A stretch of DNA of 64,000 nt. Source: an uncultured Phocaeicola sp. Its GTDB lineage: Bacteria; Bacteroidota; Bacteroidia; Bacteroidales; Bacteroidaceae. Below the pieces are notes generated by a model, which was given only the letters and a program-made list of their open reading frames with translations, was not told the origin of the DNA and ran no database searches. Positions 38,397 to 47,485 of this stretch are shown here, one piece after another (the first letter of the stretch is position 1; every line of letters starts with the position of its first letter). Where the stretch lies: the NCBI GenBank assembly GCA_944320855.1, contig CALUJF010000002.1:1-64000 (forward strand), read 5' to 3'. The position numbers and the translations under genes were made by a program.

Positions 38397-40358
38397 TTAC
38401 CAATTATCAGTTCTAAACGGAGATACCGGAAGCCCATTACTTCCATATAAATTACAAACAGGATTATCTGACCATCCATACCTTACAGCAGCAGGATATT
38501 TGACATCTGAACAGCTGACAACAATCTCATTATTCACAATCGTAGCCTCAGCCTTATGGAATACACGGTCCGTTCCTGATATAAAAAAGCCATTTAAAAC
38601 ACCTCCTTTTAAAAAGCCGTTTCCAAGATTACTGAAACTCAAATAGACTTTATCACCCTCTATTCTGTAATTTGAATAAATCGGAGCAGAGGACATAACA
38701 TCACTACGTTTATATGTATTCTCCAAAGCAAGCAAAGCCAGTCTACGTCCTACCTCCTGCTTATTCTTCGGATGTATGTCCTTAGCATCACCTATATCAG
38801 TAATAACAGCCATACCTGTATTGCATAAATGTAAAGCTTCCGACTGAGACTCACGCACAATAGCCCATTTAGACTTGTCATCAAACAATTTGGGCGCACG
38901 GAAAGGTGCTAACTGAACATAATAGAAAGGAAGTGTATTATCACCCCAACGAGAACGCCAGTCATTTATCATACCCTGGAACAAATCGCGGTATTCGAAT
39001 CCACGGGTTTCATTTGCCTCACCCTGATACCAGATAAATCCACGGATTTTATAGTTAACGAAAGGATTAACCATAGCGTTGTACAGGTAAACAGGTCTGT
39101 ATCTAAACTCAACGGGACGGTCATAAAGAAGTTGCCTGTTATAATCAAAATCAAGTCCTGTCCTGAACTTCCACATTCCGCACAATGAAATAGTCTTGCG
39201 GCTTTTAACCGTACCTATAAAGCAATTATCTTGCGTTCCAATAATACCACCTTCTCCTCCGGTGTCAATAACCCTCACGGTCACGACGTTCCTCCCTGAT
39301 TTTACAAGTTTTCCGGGAACAATGTATTTTCTTGCTTTACCGTATCCGAAAGTGCAGCCAATCTCAACACCATTGAAATACAATACATCATCGTCATCGA
39401 CTGTTCCCAAGGAGACAGAAAGGTCTTTTCCTGCAAAAGTCGATGGAAGGCTCACACTCTTTCTATACCAGGCTATGCCGTTAAAACTATCATATCCGTG
39501 CGATTCCCAATTAGACGGGACTGGCATGTCAGACCATTCGGAATCATCATAGTCTTCACCTATCCACAAAGGTCTGACGCCATCAAATCCATTATCTGAA
39601 GCATATGTTTTCTTCAGCCATGCACACTGCTCATCATACAAAAGATTCTCATATTTGTTACATTTCTGAATAGAATCCAATTGTGCAGCATATCGGATAT
39701 AGGATGGGACTTTATAAAGACCTTCCTTACTGGTCCATGCTTCCGCAGGAGTTCCACCCCAAGAGCTATGAATAAGTCCTATAGGTATTTTAAGTTCGTT
39801 CCACAGTTTACGGGCAAAAAAATACGCTGTCGAAGAGAAATTGGAAACTGTTTCCGGACTGCATTCACACCAGCCGAAATCAATTTCAACGTCATCCTGC
39901 GGATAAAGAGAATATGTATGTTTTACCTGAAGAAGGCGGATAGTAGGATAATTGGCAGAAGATATTTCATCCTTATAATTCATAATTTTCCCCCACCCTT
40001 CTAAAGGCATTTCCATGTTTGACTGCCCGGAACAGAACCAAACCTCACCTATCAAAATATTCTTCAAGGTAAGCTTTTTACCGTCAGAAACGGATATGTC
40101 ATACGGTCCTCCCGCTTCAGGAGTCCTGATAATGATTTTCCATGAACCGTCCTCGGAAGATACTGTAGAATAGTTATTTTTATCCCAACTTGTAATAACT
40201 GTAACTTTCGATTTAGGATTTGCTTTTCCAAACAATGAAACTGCTGATTCACGCTGGAGAACCATGTTATCTGCAAAAAATGACGGCATGGTTATTTTTG
40301 CATTAAGACCAACAATACATAACATGGCTGATAAGAAAAACAAAGATTTCAGATTCAT
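38397..40358 (-). CDS. Sialate O-acetylesterase-type carbohydrate esterase
   Basis: A 653-residue exported protein (signal about 1-20, MNLKSLFFLSAMLCIVGLNA). The SGNH-type nucleophile is in WFCSGQSNMEMPLEGW near residue 110, GLIHSSWGGTPAEAW and WYQGEANETRGF follow, and the Asp-x-x-His pair is in DAKDIHPKNKQEVG. Between them (about residues 265-370) sits a galactose-binding-like jelly roll (WIGEDYDDSEWSDMPVPSNW). Family members remove acetyl groups from sialic acid or from plant polysaccharides; in a locus with galactosidases and glucosidases, glycan deacetylation is the likely role. It is cotranscribed with GH3 and GH97. Confidence 0.88.
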   Translation of the reverse strand: MNLKSLFFLSAMLCIVGLNAKITMPSFFADNMVLQRESAVSLFGKANPKSKVTVITSWDKNNYSTVSSEDGSWKIIIRTPEAGGPYDISVSDGKKLTLKNILIGEVWFCSGQSNMEMPLEGWGKIMNYKDEISSANYPTIRLLQVKHTYSLYPQDDVEIDFGWCECSPETVSNFSSTAYFFARKLWNELKIPIGLIHSSWGGTPAEAWTSKEGLYKVPSYIRYAAQLDSIQKCNKYENLLYDEQCAWLKKTYASDNGFDGVRPLWIGEDYDDSEWSDMPVPSNWESHGYDSFNGIAWYRKSVSLPSTFAGKDLSVSLGTVDDDDVLYFNGVEIGCTFGYGKARKYIVPGKLVKSGRNVVTVRVIDTGGEGGIIGTQDNCFIGTVKSRKTISLCGMWKFRTGLDFDYNRQLLYDRPVEFRYRPVYLYNAMVNPFVNYKIRGFIWYQGEANETRGFEYRDLFQGMINDWRSRWGDNTLPFYYVQLAPFRAPKLFDDKSKWAIVRESQSEALHLCNTGMAVITDIGDAKDIHPKNKQEVGRRLALLALENTYKRSDVMSSAPIYSNYRIEGDKVYLSFSNLGNGFLKGGVLNGFFISGTDRVFHKAEATIVNNEIVVSCSDVKYPAAVRYGWSDNPVCNLYGSNGLPVSPFRTDNW

Positions 40359-40372
40359 TTTTTATGGTTTTA

Positions 40373-42367
40373 TTATTTATTGAATATTTTCATTACAAAA
40401 CCACCCCCTGGAGCTAATTTTACTTTGATTGAAGATTTACCAAGCCTACCCAACATAGACTTACGATAATCTCTAGCTATACGGTGAGAATTTATGCCAT
40501 CTATAAACATTTCTACACTTTTATTATCAACATCTTCAATAAAAGATAGATCTATGTCTAATTCAGCTAGATTCCAGTCATTTATACCGCCAATATACCA
40601 AATATTCCCTTTTCTACGGGCAGTTACTATACACTTACCAACTTCAGCCTTAAGTATCTTGGTTTCGTCCCAAAAAGTAGGAACAGAAGAAATGAATTCT
40701 GTACATTCCTGTTCACGCATGTAGTTGCTTGGAGTATCACAAAGCATGTTGAATGGTGAATCAAAAACTATATAAAGTGCAAGTTGACGGCAACGTGTAC
40801 CTTGGCTCATAGGTTCATTATTACAAGGATAGTAATTAGTACGTGTAGCATTACGCATCGCTCCCTGCGTATAATCCATCGGTCCTGACAATTGACGAAG
40901 AAAAGGAAGAAAAACATCATATTTCACCTGATCTATGTTTACAGAACTCCATTTCATCTGTTCCAATCCATGAACACCTTCAAAATTCAGCACATTAGGA
41001 TAAGTTCGGTTCAAACCGGCAGGCTTAGATGTACCATGAAGATCAAGTAGCAGCTTATATTTCGCACACATTGCAGCAGCACGGTAATTAAAAGATGTCA
41101 TATTCTGATCGTCCCGGTCCATAAAATCGACTTTAAAACCTTTAATACCCATTTCAGAATAATGTCGGCAGACATTTTCCATATCACGATTGAAAGCATG
41201 GTAACCCGCCCAAAGTATTATACCAACATTGCGAGATGACGCATATGCGATGATAGATTTAAGGTCTATCTCTTTCACAACCTTCATCAGGTCTGCCTCA
41301 AGATTAACCGCCCATCCTTCATCAAGTATTACATACTCTATCCCATATTTAGAGGCAAAATCTATATAAGCCTTATATGTATCATTGTTTACTCCTGTTT
41401 CAAAATCAACACCATCAAGATTCCAGTCATTCCACCAGTCCCATGCCACCTTACCAGGTTTTACCCATGAAATATCAGAAAGTCTTGAAGGAGATGCTAG
41501 AAGATAACTCAGATTACTGGCCGCAATATTGCAAGCATCATCAGATACAACAGCTATACGCCAAGGAAAACTACGTTTACCATCAATGGAAGCAATAAAA
41601 TCCTCACGCTCTCTAACCAACATCTGAAGACGATTATGTCCTCCCTGCTCAACACGTTTTGGACAAGGTGCATGAATTCCTTTAAGAGAACAATTGCTGT
41701 TCCCCATAAGATAAAGGCCTGGATAGTTTTCAAGGTCACTTTCTGTTATACAGACCTTTATACCGTTTGACGTTTCGTACATCATAGGAAGAAATATCAG
41801 ACGACCTGGATTAATAGCACTAACGTTACATTCTGTATATGTATTCTCAAAAGAATTGAAGAACTGCGACTCGAAATCCCCATCAGAGCCTCTTGCAACA
41901 TAAGGTACTATAACCTTTTCATCACCAGACAAACTATACTCTACATGTTCGTCAAGTATCTTGAATTCTTTGTCGTTGCCATTAACAAAACGGTAAGCTA
42001 TACCATCATCATATGCCCTAAACTCAACGCTCCATTCTTTTTTAAGATTAAATACAAGCTCATTATATTTATCTGAGATCTCTGAGCTCCTATAAAAAGG
42101 TGACTCTACTATTCTATCAACACTCTTACGCTTGCAGCTTCTGAGCTTTGGATATATTCCTACAGTCTCCCCATTGTCAAGTGTCATATACAACGAAGAC
42201 TTGGAAAGGACCTGACTTCCTTTAAATAAAATGCTGTAGCTCAAGGTATCACCTAAAAATACACTACATGAAAGATTCCCATTAGGGGAAGACAGAGTAA
42301 AACGGCGTTCTGCTTGTAATGATAAAATACTTAATAATAAAGAATATAATAATAATAACTTTTTCAT
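40373..42367 (-). CDS. GH97 family glycoside hydrolase (alpha-galactosidase/glucosidase)
   Basis: A 664-residue exported protein (signal about 1-19, MKKLLLLYSLLLSILSLQAE). The N-terminal beta-sandwich (FTLSSPNGNLSCSVFLGD) and the TIM barrel (KVAWDWWNDWNLDGVDF, IEYVILDEGWAVNLEADLMK) are those of GH97. The segment GFKVDFMDRDDQNMTSF has an aspartate near residue 413 in the position of the nucleophile of retaining GH97 alpha-galactosidases, which differs from inverting SusB-type alpha-glucosidases. Alpha-galactosidase is therefore the better guess. It sits between the GH31 and esterase genes. Confidence 0.9.
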   Translation of the reverse strand: MKKLLLLYSLLLSILSLQAERRFTLSSPNGNLSCSVFLGDTLSYSILFKGSQVLSKSSLYMTLDNGETVGIYPKLRSCKRKSVDRIVESPFYRSSEISDKYNELVFNLKKEWSVEFRAYDDGIAYRFVNGNDKEFKILDEHVEYSLSGDEKVIVPYVARGSDGDFESQFFNSFENTYTECNVSAINPGRLIFLPMMYETSNGIKVCITESDLENYPGLYLMGNSNCSLKGIHAPCPKRVEQGGHNRLQMLVREREDFIASIDGKRSFPWRIAVVSDDACNIAASNLSYLLASPSRLSDISWVKPGKVAWDWWNDWNLDGVDFETGVNNDTYKAYIDFASKYGIEYVILDEGWAVNLEADLMKVVKEIDLKSIIAYASSRNVGIILWAGYHAFNRDMENVCRHYSEMGIKGFKVDFMDRDDQNMTSFNYRAAAMCAKYKLLLDLHGTSKPAGLNRTYPNVLNFEGVHGLEQMKWSSVNIDQVKYDVFLPFLRQLSGPMDYTQGAMRNATRTNYYPCNNEPMSQGTRCRQLALYIVFDSPFNMLCDTPSNYMREQECTEFISSVPTFWDETKILKAEVGKCIVTARRKGNIWYIGGINDWNLAELDIDLSFIEDVDNKSVEMFIDGINSHRIARDYRKSMLGRLGKSSIKVKLAPGGGFVMKIFNK

Positions 42368-42419
42368 GTTCGTTCTTGAATGATTAAGTTTTTAGCCTTT
42401 TATACAATATTTTCTTCAA

Positions 42420-44972
42420 TTACTGGTATTTCCAATTGACAGTCCTCAACATCCAATCTATATCTTTTTCTTTCAAGCCCTGATGCCGTAACACATCAGG
42501 AAGTTCGTTATAACTTTTCCAGAACGAAGCACACCATTCCTGAAGAAGTTCCGGATGATAAGTCACAGCCTCGCATATACTGCCCATCTTTCCCAATTCC
42601 TCGTTCAGACATATATTAGCATTACGGTATTTTAATTCCTCTATGGCATCCGACATCTTTCGTGAAACTCCGTAAATTCCATTAATATTTATGTCGTCAC
42701 TATCATCATAAACCACCTTTACAACAGCCTTTTCACCGCAAGGGAGCGACGGCAATTTCACAGAAACGGCAAACTCCTGACCTACATATTCAAAAGCCGC
42801 AGGAGATCCATTTACAGTCACTGATGCAGGAACAGCGGACGCTATCAGTTTCAGCGAGAAGTCACGCGCCGGTTTCATACCTTCATAAGTTCCGATACGT
42901 GGCTCTACTATGATTTCGCTTATATTCCCATTGCGTGAATGTGTCAATTGCGTTGTTGAATACCTGTCCGCATAATCCTTACTTATACCCCCGTCTTCAT
43001 AAAGACTGAACGAAAATGTTCCATGTCCACCGGGGAATACATTAAGGACTATCTCTTCATCTTCCACCTCACTTAGGTTTATCAGTTTTTCTGCGTACAT
43101 CGGAATGATGCTTCCCGCCTTCACATAAACAGGATATTCGTCCAATGCGAAAGAACGCTCCACTATACGGTTTCCATCCAACAAAGTTCCTGTATGCATT
43201 TCATACCATTTACCTTCGGGCAACCATACATTTATTTTCGAGTATTCCCCATTCATCGGTGAGGTAATCGGGCATACCAGTATATTGTCGCCAAACATAT
43301 ATTCATTACGAAACTCATATGCTTCCCTGTTTTCAGGATAATCATAATACATAGGGCGACACAATGAAATACCATCATCATACGTTTTCCTGCTCATAGC
43401 ATAAATGTAAGGGACAAGATTATAACGTCCGCGGATTGTCTGCCTTAAAATGTCACTGTATTTCTTTTCAAACACCCATGGTTCCTTATTCATTCCTGCC
43501 CCTTTTTGGGAATGGGTACGCATAATAGGACTGAACGCGCCAAACTGCATCCATCGAATATACATTTCCGGATTTATACTATTACCGATATGTCCGCCTA
43601 TATCATGGCTCCAATAACCGTACAAGACATTAGATGCTGTAGAATTGAAATAAGGCTGGAAGTCAAGAGATTTCCATGACACCACCGCGTCACCAGAAAA
43701 GCCTGTCTGGTAACGGTGATTTCCAATTCCGCCCCAACGGTGATAAAGCATCGGCCTTTTCTTAGTAAAACGTTCCATATGGCTGAAAAAGGCATAATTA
43801 ATCCACCACGTATTTGACAATTCTTTCATTTCAGGATCATATAAATCCTGTTGCCAGTCCAGCCACCAAAAATCCACTCCCATATTTTCCATAGGAACAA
43901 GGATATTATCAAATACAGACTTAATAAGACCTTTGTCAGAATTGACCCAACGTATGGTATCCTTTGAATCAGGATTCTTACCCAATGCTCGCGCCACAGC
44001 CTTATATTGCTCCTCGAACGGAGCCACGCCATCAGCCGGATGAAGATTAAGCGTGACGTGGCATCCCTCATTTTTCAAATAACCGAGCAAGCCTTCAGGA
44101 TCAGGGAAAAGACTCCTGTTCCATGTCCATCCGGTCCATCCTCCCTTGCCAGGTTCCGTATAATGCCAGTCCATATCAATTACCATGACATCAAGAGGTA
44201 TCCCATACGTACGGAAATTATCAATCAAGTCACGGATTTCATTGTCGGAATATGCCCAATAACGGGACCACCAATAACCAAAAGCGTATCGTGGAAGCAT
44301 CGGAACTTTTCCTGCAAACAATGTATAATCCTTTAATGCTGACTTGTAATCATGACCATAAGCCATAAAATACCAGTCTTGAGATTCTGCATTTTTCACA
44401 TCACGCTGTTTTACCCATGGCCACTCAGTATCATCATCGAAAAGCATTCCTTCCGAATCGTCCAGCAATGTCCATCCGTCAGTAGCCAGCAACCCGTCTT
44501 CCAGTTTAAGAGTATCATTAAGTCTGCTGTCGCGTACCCACCCAACAGTCTGCACTATACCATCCATACCGTCAAGTGTGCGGTATGTGCCTTTCAGATT
44601 GTTTTTCTGTTTTGTACCAGGTTTCCATACAAACGGGAACATGCCTTTTCCGGAAATGATTTCCAGATTTGAGGAATTAAACTTCCCGCTACCTTTTTTG
44701 TATGTAAGTTTCATTTTCGCCGTAGTAATCTCTACACTACGGCGTGTCTGTCTCACTTTGTAATCCACCGCCGGATAAACTCGCTCAACCGCCAGAAAAG
44801 ACTTATTGTCAACAAACCTACCGTCAGGCGAATATTCAAGTCTCATAACACCATCCGAAATCACTGTGAAACGCACATTATCGTCGCTATAAGCTATATT
44901 CCTCCCTAATGGCCGGGCATCGAGATGGACACAAACAAATTGGATAAACAGTATTAAAAAGAGATGTTTCAT
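42420..44972 (-). CDS. GH31 family glycoside hydrolase
   Basis: An 850-residue exported protein. The Met at 44972 starts a clean signal peptide (MKHLFLILFIQFVCVHLDAR), so the in-frame upstream extension to 45098 is not used. The GH31 barrel has YGIPLDVMVIDMDWHYTEP and the nucleophile segment DFWWLDWQQDLYD (Asp about residue 372). The acid/base region is HRYQTGFSGDAVVSW. A C-terminal beta-sandwich and a helical tail follow. GH31 includes alpha-glucosidases, alpha-xylosidases and alpha-galactosidases; the WWLDWQQ form does not settle which. It is separated from the GH42 gene by 316 nt. Confidence 0.92.
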   Translation of the reverse strand: MKHLFLILFIQFVCVHLDARPLGRNIAYSDDNVRFTVISDGVMRLEYSPDGRFVDNKSFLAVERVYPAVDYKVRQTRRSVEITTAKMKLTYKKGSGKFNSSNLEIISGKGMFPFVWKPGTKQKNNLKGTYRTLDGMDGIVQTVGWVRDSRLNDTLKLEDGLLATDGWTLLDDSEGMLFDDDTEWPWVKQRDVKNAESQDWYFMAYGHDYKSALKDYTLFAGKVPMLPRYAFGYWWSRYWAYSDNEIRDLIDNFRTYGIPLDVMVIDMDWHYTEPGKGGWTGWTWNRSLFPDPEGLLGYLKNEGCHVTLNLHPADGVAPFEEQYKAVARALGKNPDSKDTIRWVNSDKGLIKSVFDNILVPMENMGVDFWWLDWQQDLYDPEMKELSNTWWINYAFFSHMERFTKKRPMLYHRWGGIGNHRYQTGFSGDAVVSWKSLDFQPYFNSTASNVLYGYWSHDIGGHIGNSINPEMYIRWMQFGAFSPIMRTHSQKGAGMNKEPWVFEKKYSDILRQTIRGRYNLVPYIYAMSRKTYDDGISLCRPMYYDYPENREAYEFRNEYMFGDNILVCPITSPMNGEYSKINVWLPEGKWYEMHTGTLLDGNRIVERSFALDEYPVYVKAGSIIPMYAEKLINLSEVEDEEIVLNVFPGGHGTFSFSLYEDGGISKDYADRYSTTQLTHSRNGNISEIIVEPRIGTYEGMKPARDFSLKLIASAVPASVTVNGSPAAFEYVGQEFAVSVKLPSLPCGEKAVVKVVYDDSDDININGIYGVSRKMSDAIEELKYRNANICLNEELGKMGSICEAVTYHPELLQEWCASFWKSYNELPDVLRHQGLKEKDIDWMLRTVNWKYQ

Positions 44973-45288
44973 ATTATTTTTTAACCCATTGACAGAATTA
45001 AAATAGCGCATATATAACTCTGCCGATGGGGACATTTTATAGTTAATATATTGTAGAATTGGAAGTACGCTAATCTTCCAGATGTTCCGGACAAACAATC
45101 CGTCTATATCTTTGGTATAATTTATTATATTGACGATGTACTCTCAAAATCCATATAGCCAATACTGTAACTTCATCTGTTTCTGAAGTCATTCTTTCTC
45201 GGATTGTATTGAAGAGAGGTTATCTTAAATAAATCATCGTATTTTCTAAAGAAGATAAATCCGATAAAAAGAAAATGAATAATAATTA
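44973..45288 (-). other. Gap between GH42 and GH31 genes
   Basis: This 316-nt stretch is the only long gap inside the enzyme part of the locus. It has no recognisable ORF with a start and no clear hairpin with a T run. It may hold an internal promoter for GH31 and the genes downstream, but no good TAnnTTTG box was found. Confidence 0.4.
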
Positions 45289-47397
45289 TTACTTTTCTTT
45301 CCAGATAGTTACTTCGGCTGGTTGCAAAACACTTTTTCCTATTATTATCTCACAATTAGAAGGTAAATTTAAGTCATAACTTTCAGATGTGTAATTCAAT
45401 GCTATATAGAATCCATCACGCCATTCTTTGACTATTCCATAAGGAAGGTTTTCAGTCTTAACCCCTGCTTCTCTATATAATCTTTCCAGTACATATCTTT
45501 CCAGTTTACCGTCATCTGTATCAGCACCAATATAAGTAACACTACCATTTCCTATTTTTTTATGAACTACACAAGCATTACCCTTATAAAACTGGTCAGT
45601 GTATTCAGCCCATACTTCTGTACCATCCTCAGGAATAATCACATCAGCCCAATTATTCCATTCAAAATTTTCACCACCAGGCGCTGTTATCTTTCCCCAC
45701 AAATTGTCAGGCATATGATCGAAAAACATCGACTGTATTCCGCAAAGTCCAAGTATAGGTGCCCCCAAAGGAGCTTCCCAAAGTTTGTTTTCCCTATTTT
45801 TCAATCCTGTACGACAGGAAAGCACCAAATGACCACCATTAGCCACATACTTCTCCCATCTTTTAACCAAGGCACTGTCAAGCAATTGGTATGCAGGAGC
45901 CACAAGAAACGGATAATCGGAAAAATCCTTATCCTCGCATATTACATCAACAGGAGCGCCTATCGATTTAAGTTTATTATAATATTTGTGCACATGCCCC
46001 ATTGTTGACCATTGGAAAGTTACTTTCTGATACTCCATTTCCCAATAATTATTCATATCGAAAAGAATCGCAGTACGACGCACAGCCATGCTTTGAGGCA
46101 TTACAGCAGATTCATCATATTTTTTATGTAATGTTTTTAGTTCCTTAGCAATTTGTACATATTCTTTTCCTCCTGGCGATAAACTTACTCCATCTGTAAG
46201 AATCATCCCATTATGAAATTGTTCTGACCCTCTTAATGGTTGACGAAAACGATAATTACAAACGAACTTTCCACCGCCGGCAAAAACATGATATACCCAC
46301 ATTCTGACCGCTCCAGGGAATGGCTGTGGATTAAAGATGCCCCAGTTTACCTGCCCTGGCTGTAACTCCATAACACCGAATTCATTGCCTATGAAGTTTC
46401 TAAACTGATCATTTGAGAATCCTATATCTTCCGGTTTCCCGATACGGAATCCCTGCTCCCCTATACCTGAATTATGACCTGTCACCAAATATCTTGTATA
46501 TGTGGTAAAATCAAGTTTATTCATTTTAACCGGATCGGCCGGATTAAAAACCGGTATCAGGTTTGTGGTAACCCACTGATTTTTATTTATTTTACCATGA
46601 AGAATATCAGCCTGCATGTTTATGAATGAAGCCAGCTCATCAGACATAAATCTGTTCATGTCAAGCATAGCATGAGGATTTACCAGTTTGTCAGGGGTAG
46701 CCTGTTGATTTGGCAGACGTATCTGTCCGAAGTTCTGATAATTTTCACTCCAAAAAGAATTTCCCCATATACGGTTTAAGTTATCTATATTACCATATTT
46801 ATTTTCAAGCCATATACGAAATTTATTTTGAGCATTCTCACTATAATCCAAAGCACCATAATGTCCAGGCTCATTGTCTATCTGCCATCCTATAACCGTA
46901 GGATTATTACCATATCTCTCTGCAAGAAGACCAACAATACGACTTACGTATTTACGATATCTGTCGCTACTCCAGGAAGCATGTTGTCGCCTGCCATGCT
47001 GTAAACGCATACCATATTCATTTACTATCAAGACATCCGGATAATTTGTCGAAAGCCACACAGGAGGTGTAGGACTTGGAGTACACAATATAACCTTTAG
47101 CCCATATTTACCTGCAATATTTACAGCTTTATCAAGCCATGTAAAATCAAACTTTCCCTCTTCAGGTTCAAGCATTGCCCACGCAAATTCCGCAAAATGG
47201 GTAAAAGATATACCCATCTCTGACATTTTCTTCAAATCCCTTTCCCATTGCGCTTCATCCCATTGTTCTGGATAATAATAAGAACCTAAAGCGAAGAGTT
47301 GGTCTTTGGGAAATGAACTGTCTATATTAGCATTAGAATAAACATTCACTACTAATATAAGCATTAAAAACAATAATGATTTTCTAATATATTGCAT
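45289..47397 (-). CDS. GH42 family beta-galactosidase
   Basis: A 702-residue exported protein (hydrophobic signal about 4-22, RKSLLFLMLILVVNVYSNA). GH42 features are YYPEQWDEAQWERDLKKM at the start of the barrel, the acid/base Glu in IGWQIDNEPGHYGALDYS near residue 176 and the nucleophile Glu in GVMELQPGQVNWG near residue 344. The trimerisation domain and a C-terminal beta domain follow. GH42 cleaves terminal beta-galactosyl residues. An exported GH42 in a SusCD locus indicates a galactose-containing target. It is 88 nt after the DUF4965 gene. Confidence 0.93.
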   Translation of the reverse strand: MQYIRKSLLFLMLILVVNVYSNANIDSSFPKDQLFALGSYYYPEQWDEAQWERDLKKMSEMGISFTHFAEFAWAMLEPEEGKFDFTWLDKAVNIAGKYGLKVILCTPSPTPPVWLSTNYPDVLIVNEYGMRLQHGRRQHASWSSDRYRKYVSRIVGLLAERYGNNPTVIGWQIDNEPGHYGALDYSENAQNKFRIWLENKYGNIDNLNRIWGNSFWSENYQNFGQIRLPNQQATPDKLVNPHAMLDMNRFMSDELASFINMQADILHGKINKNQWVTTNLIPVFNPADPVKMNKLDFTTYTRYLVTGHNSGIGEQGFRIGKPEDIGFSNDQFRNFIGNEFGVMELQPGQVNWGIFNPQPFPGAVRMWVYHVFAGGGKFVCNYRFRQPLRGSEQFHNGMILTDGVSLSPGGKEYVQIAKELKTLHKKYDESAVMPQSMAVRRTAILFDMNNYWEMEYQKVTFQWSTMGHVHKYYNKLKSIGAPVDVICEDKDFSDYPFLVAPAYQLLDSALVKRWEKYVANGGHLVLSCRTGLKNRENKLWEAPLGAPILGLCGIQSMFFDHMPDNLWGKITAPGGENFEWNNWADVIIPEDGTEVWAEYTDQFYKGNACVVHKKIGNGSVTYIGADTDDGKLERYVLERLYREAGVKTENLPYGIVKEWRDGFYIALNYTSESYDLNLPSNCEIIIGKSVLQPAEVTIWKEK

Positions 47398-47485
47398 AAA
47401 ACTAAGTTTATTCCATTAATACTCTACATTGTTACAGACTATAATAAAATACCTATGTGTATGTATCTTAACCAATTCAAGATAG

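Noticed and set aside
38393..38479. N-terminal extension of the GH3 protein into the esterase gene
   Set aside because: It would hide the lipoprotein signal that starts at 38392.
44973..45098. N-terminal extension of the GH31 protein
   Set aside because: It would bury the clear signal peptide beginning at 44972.
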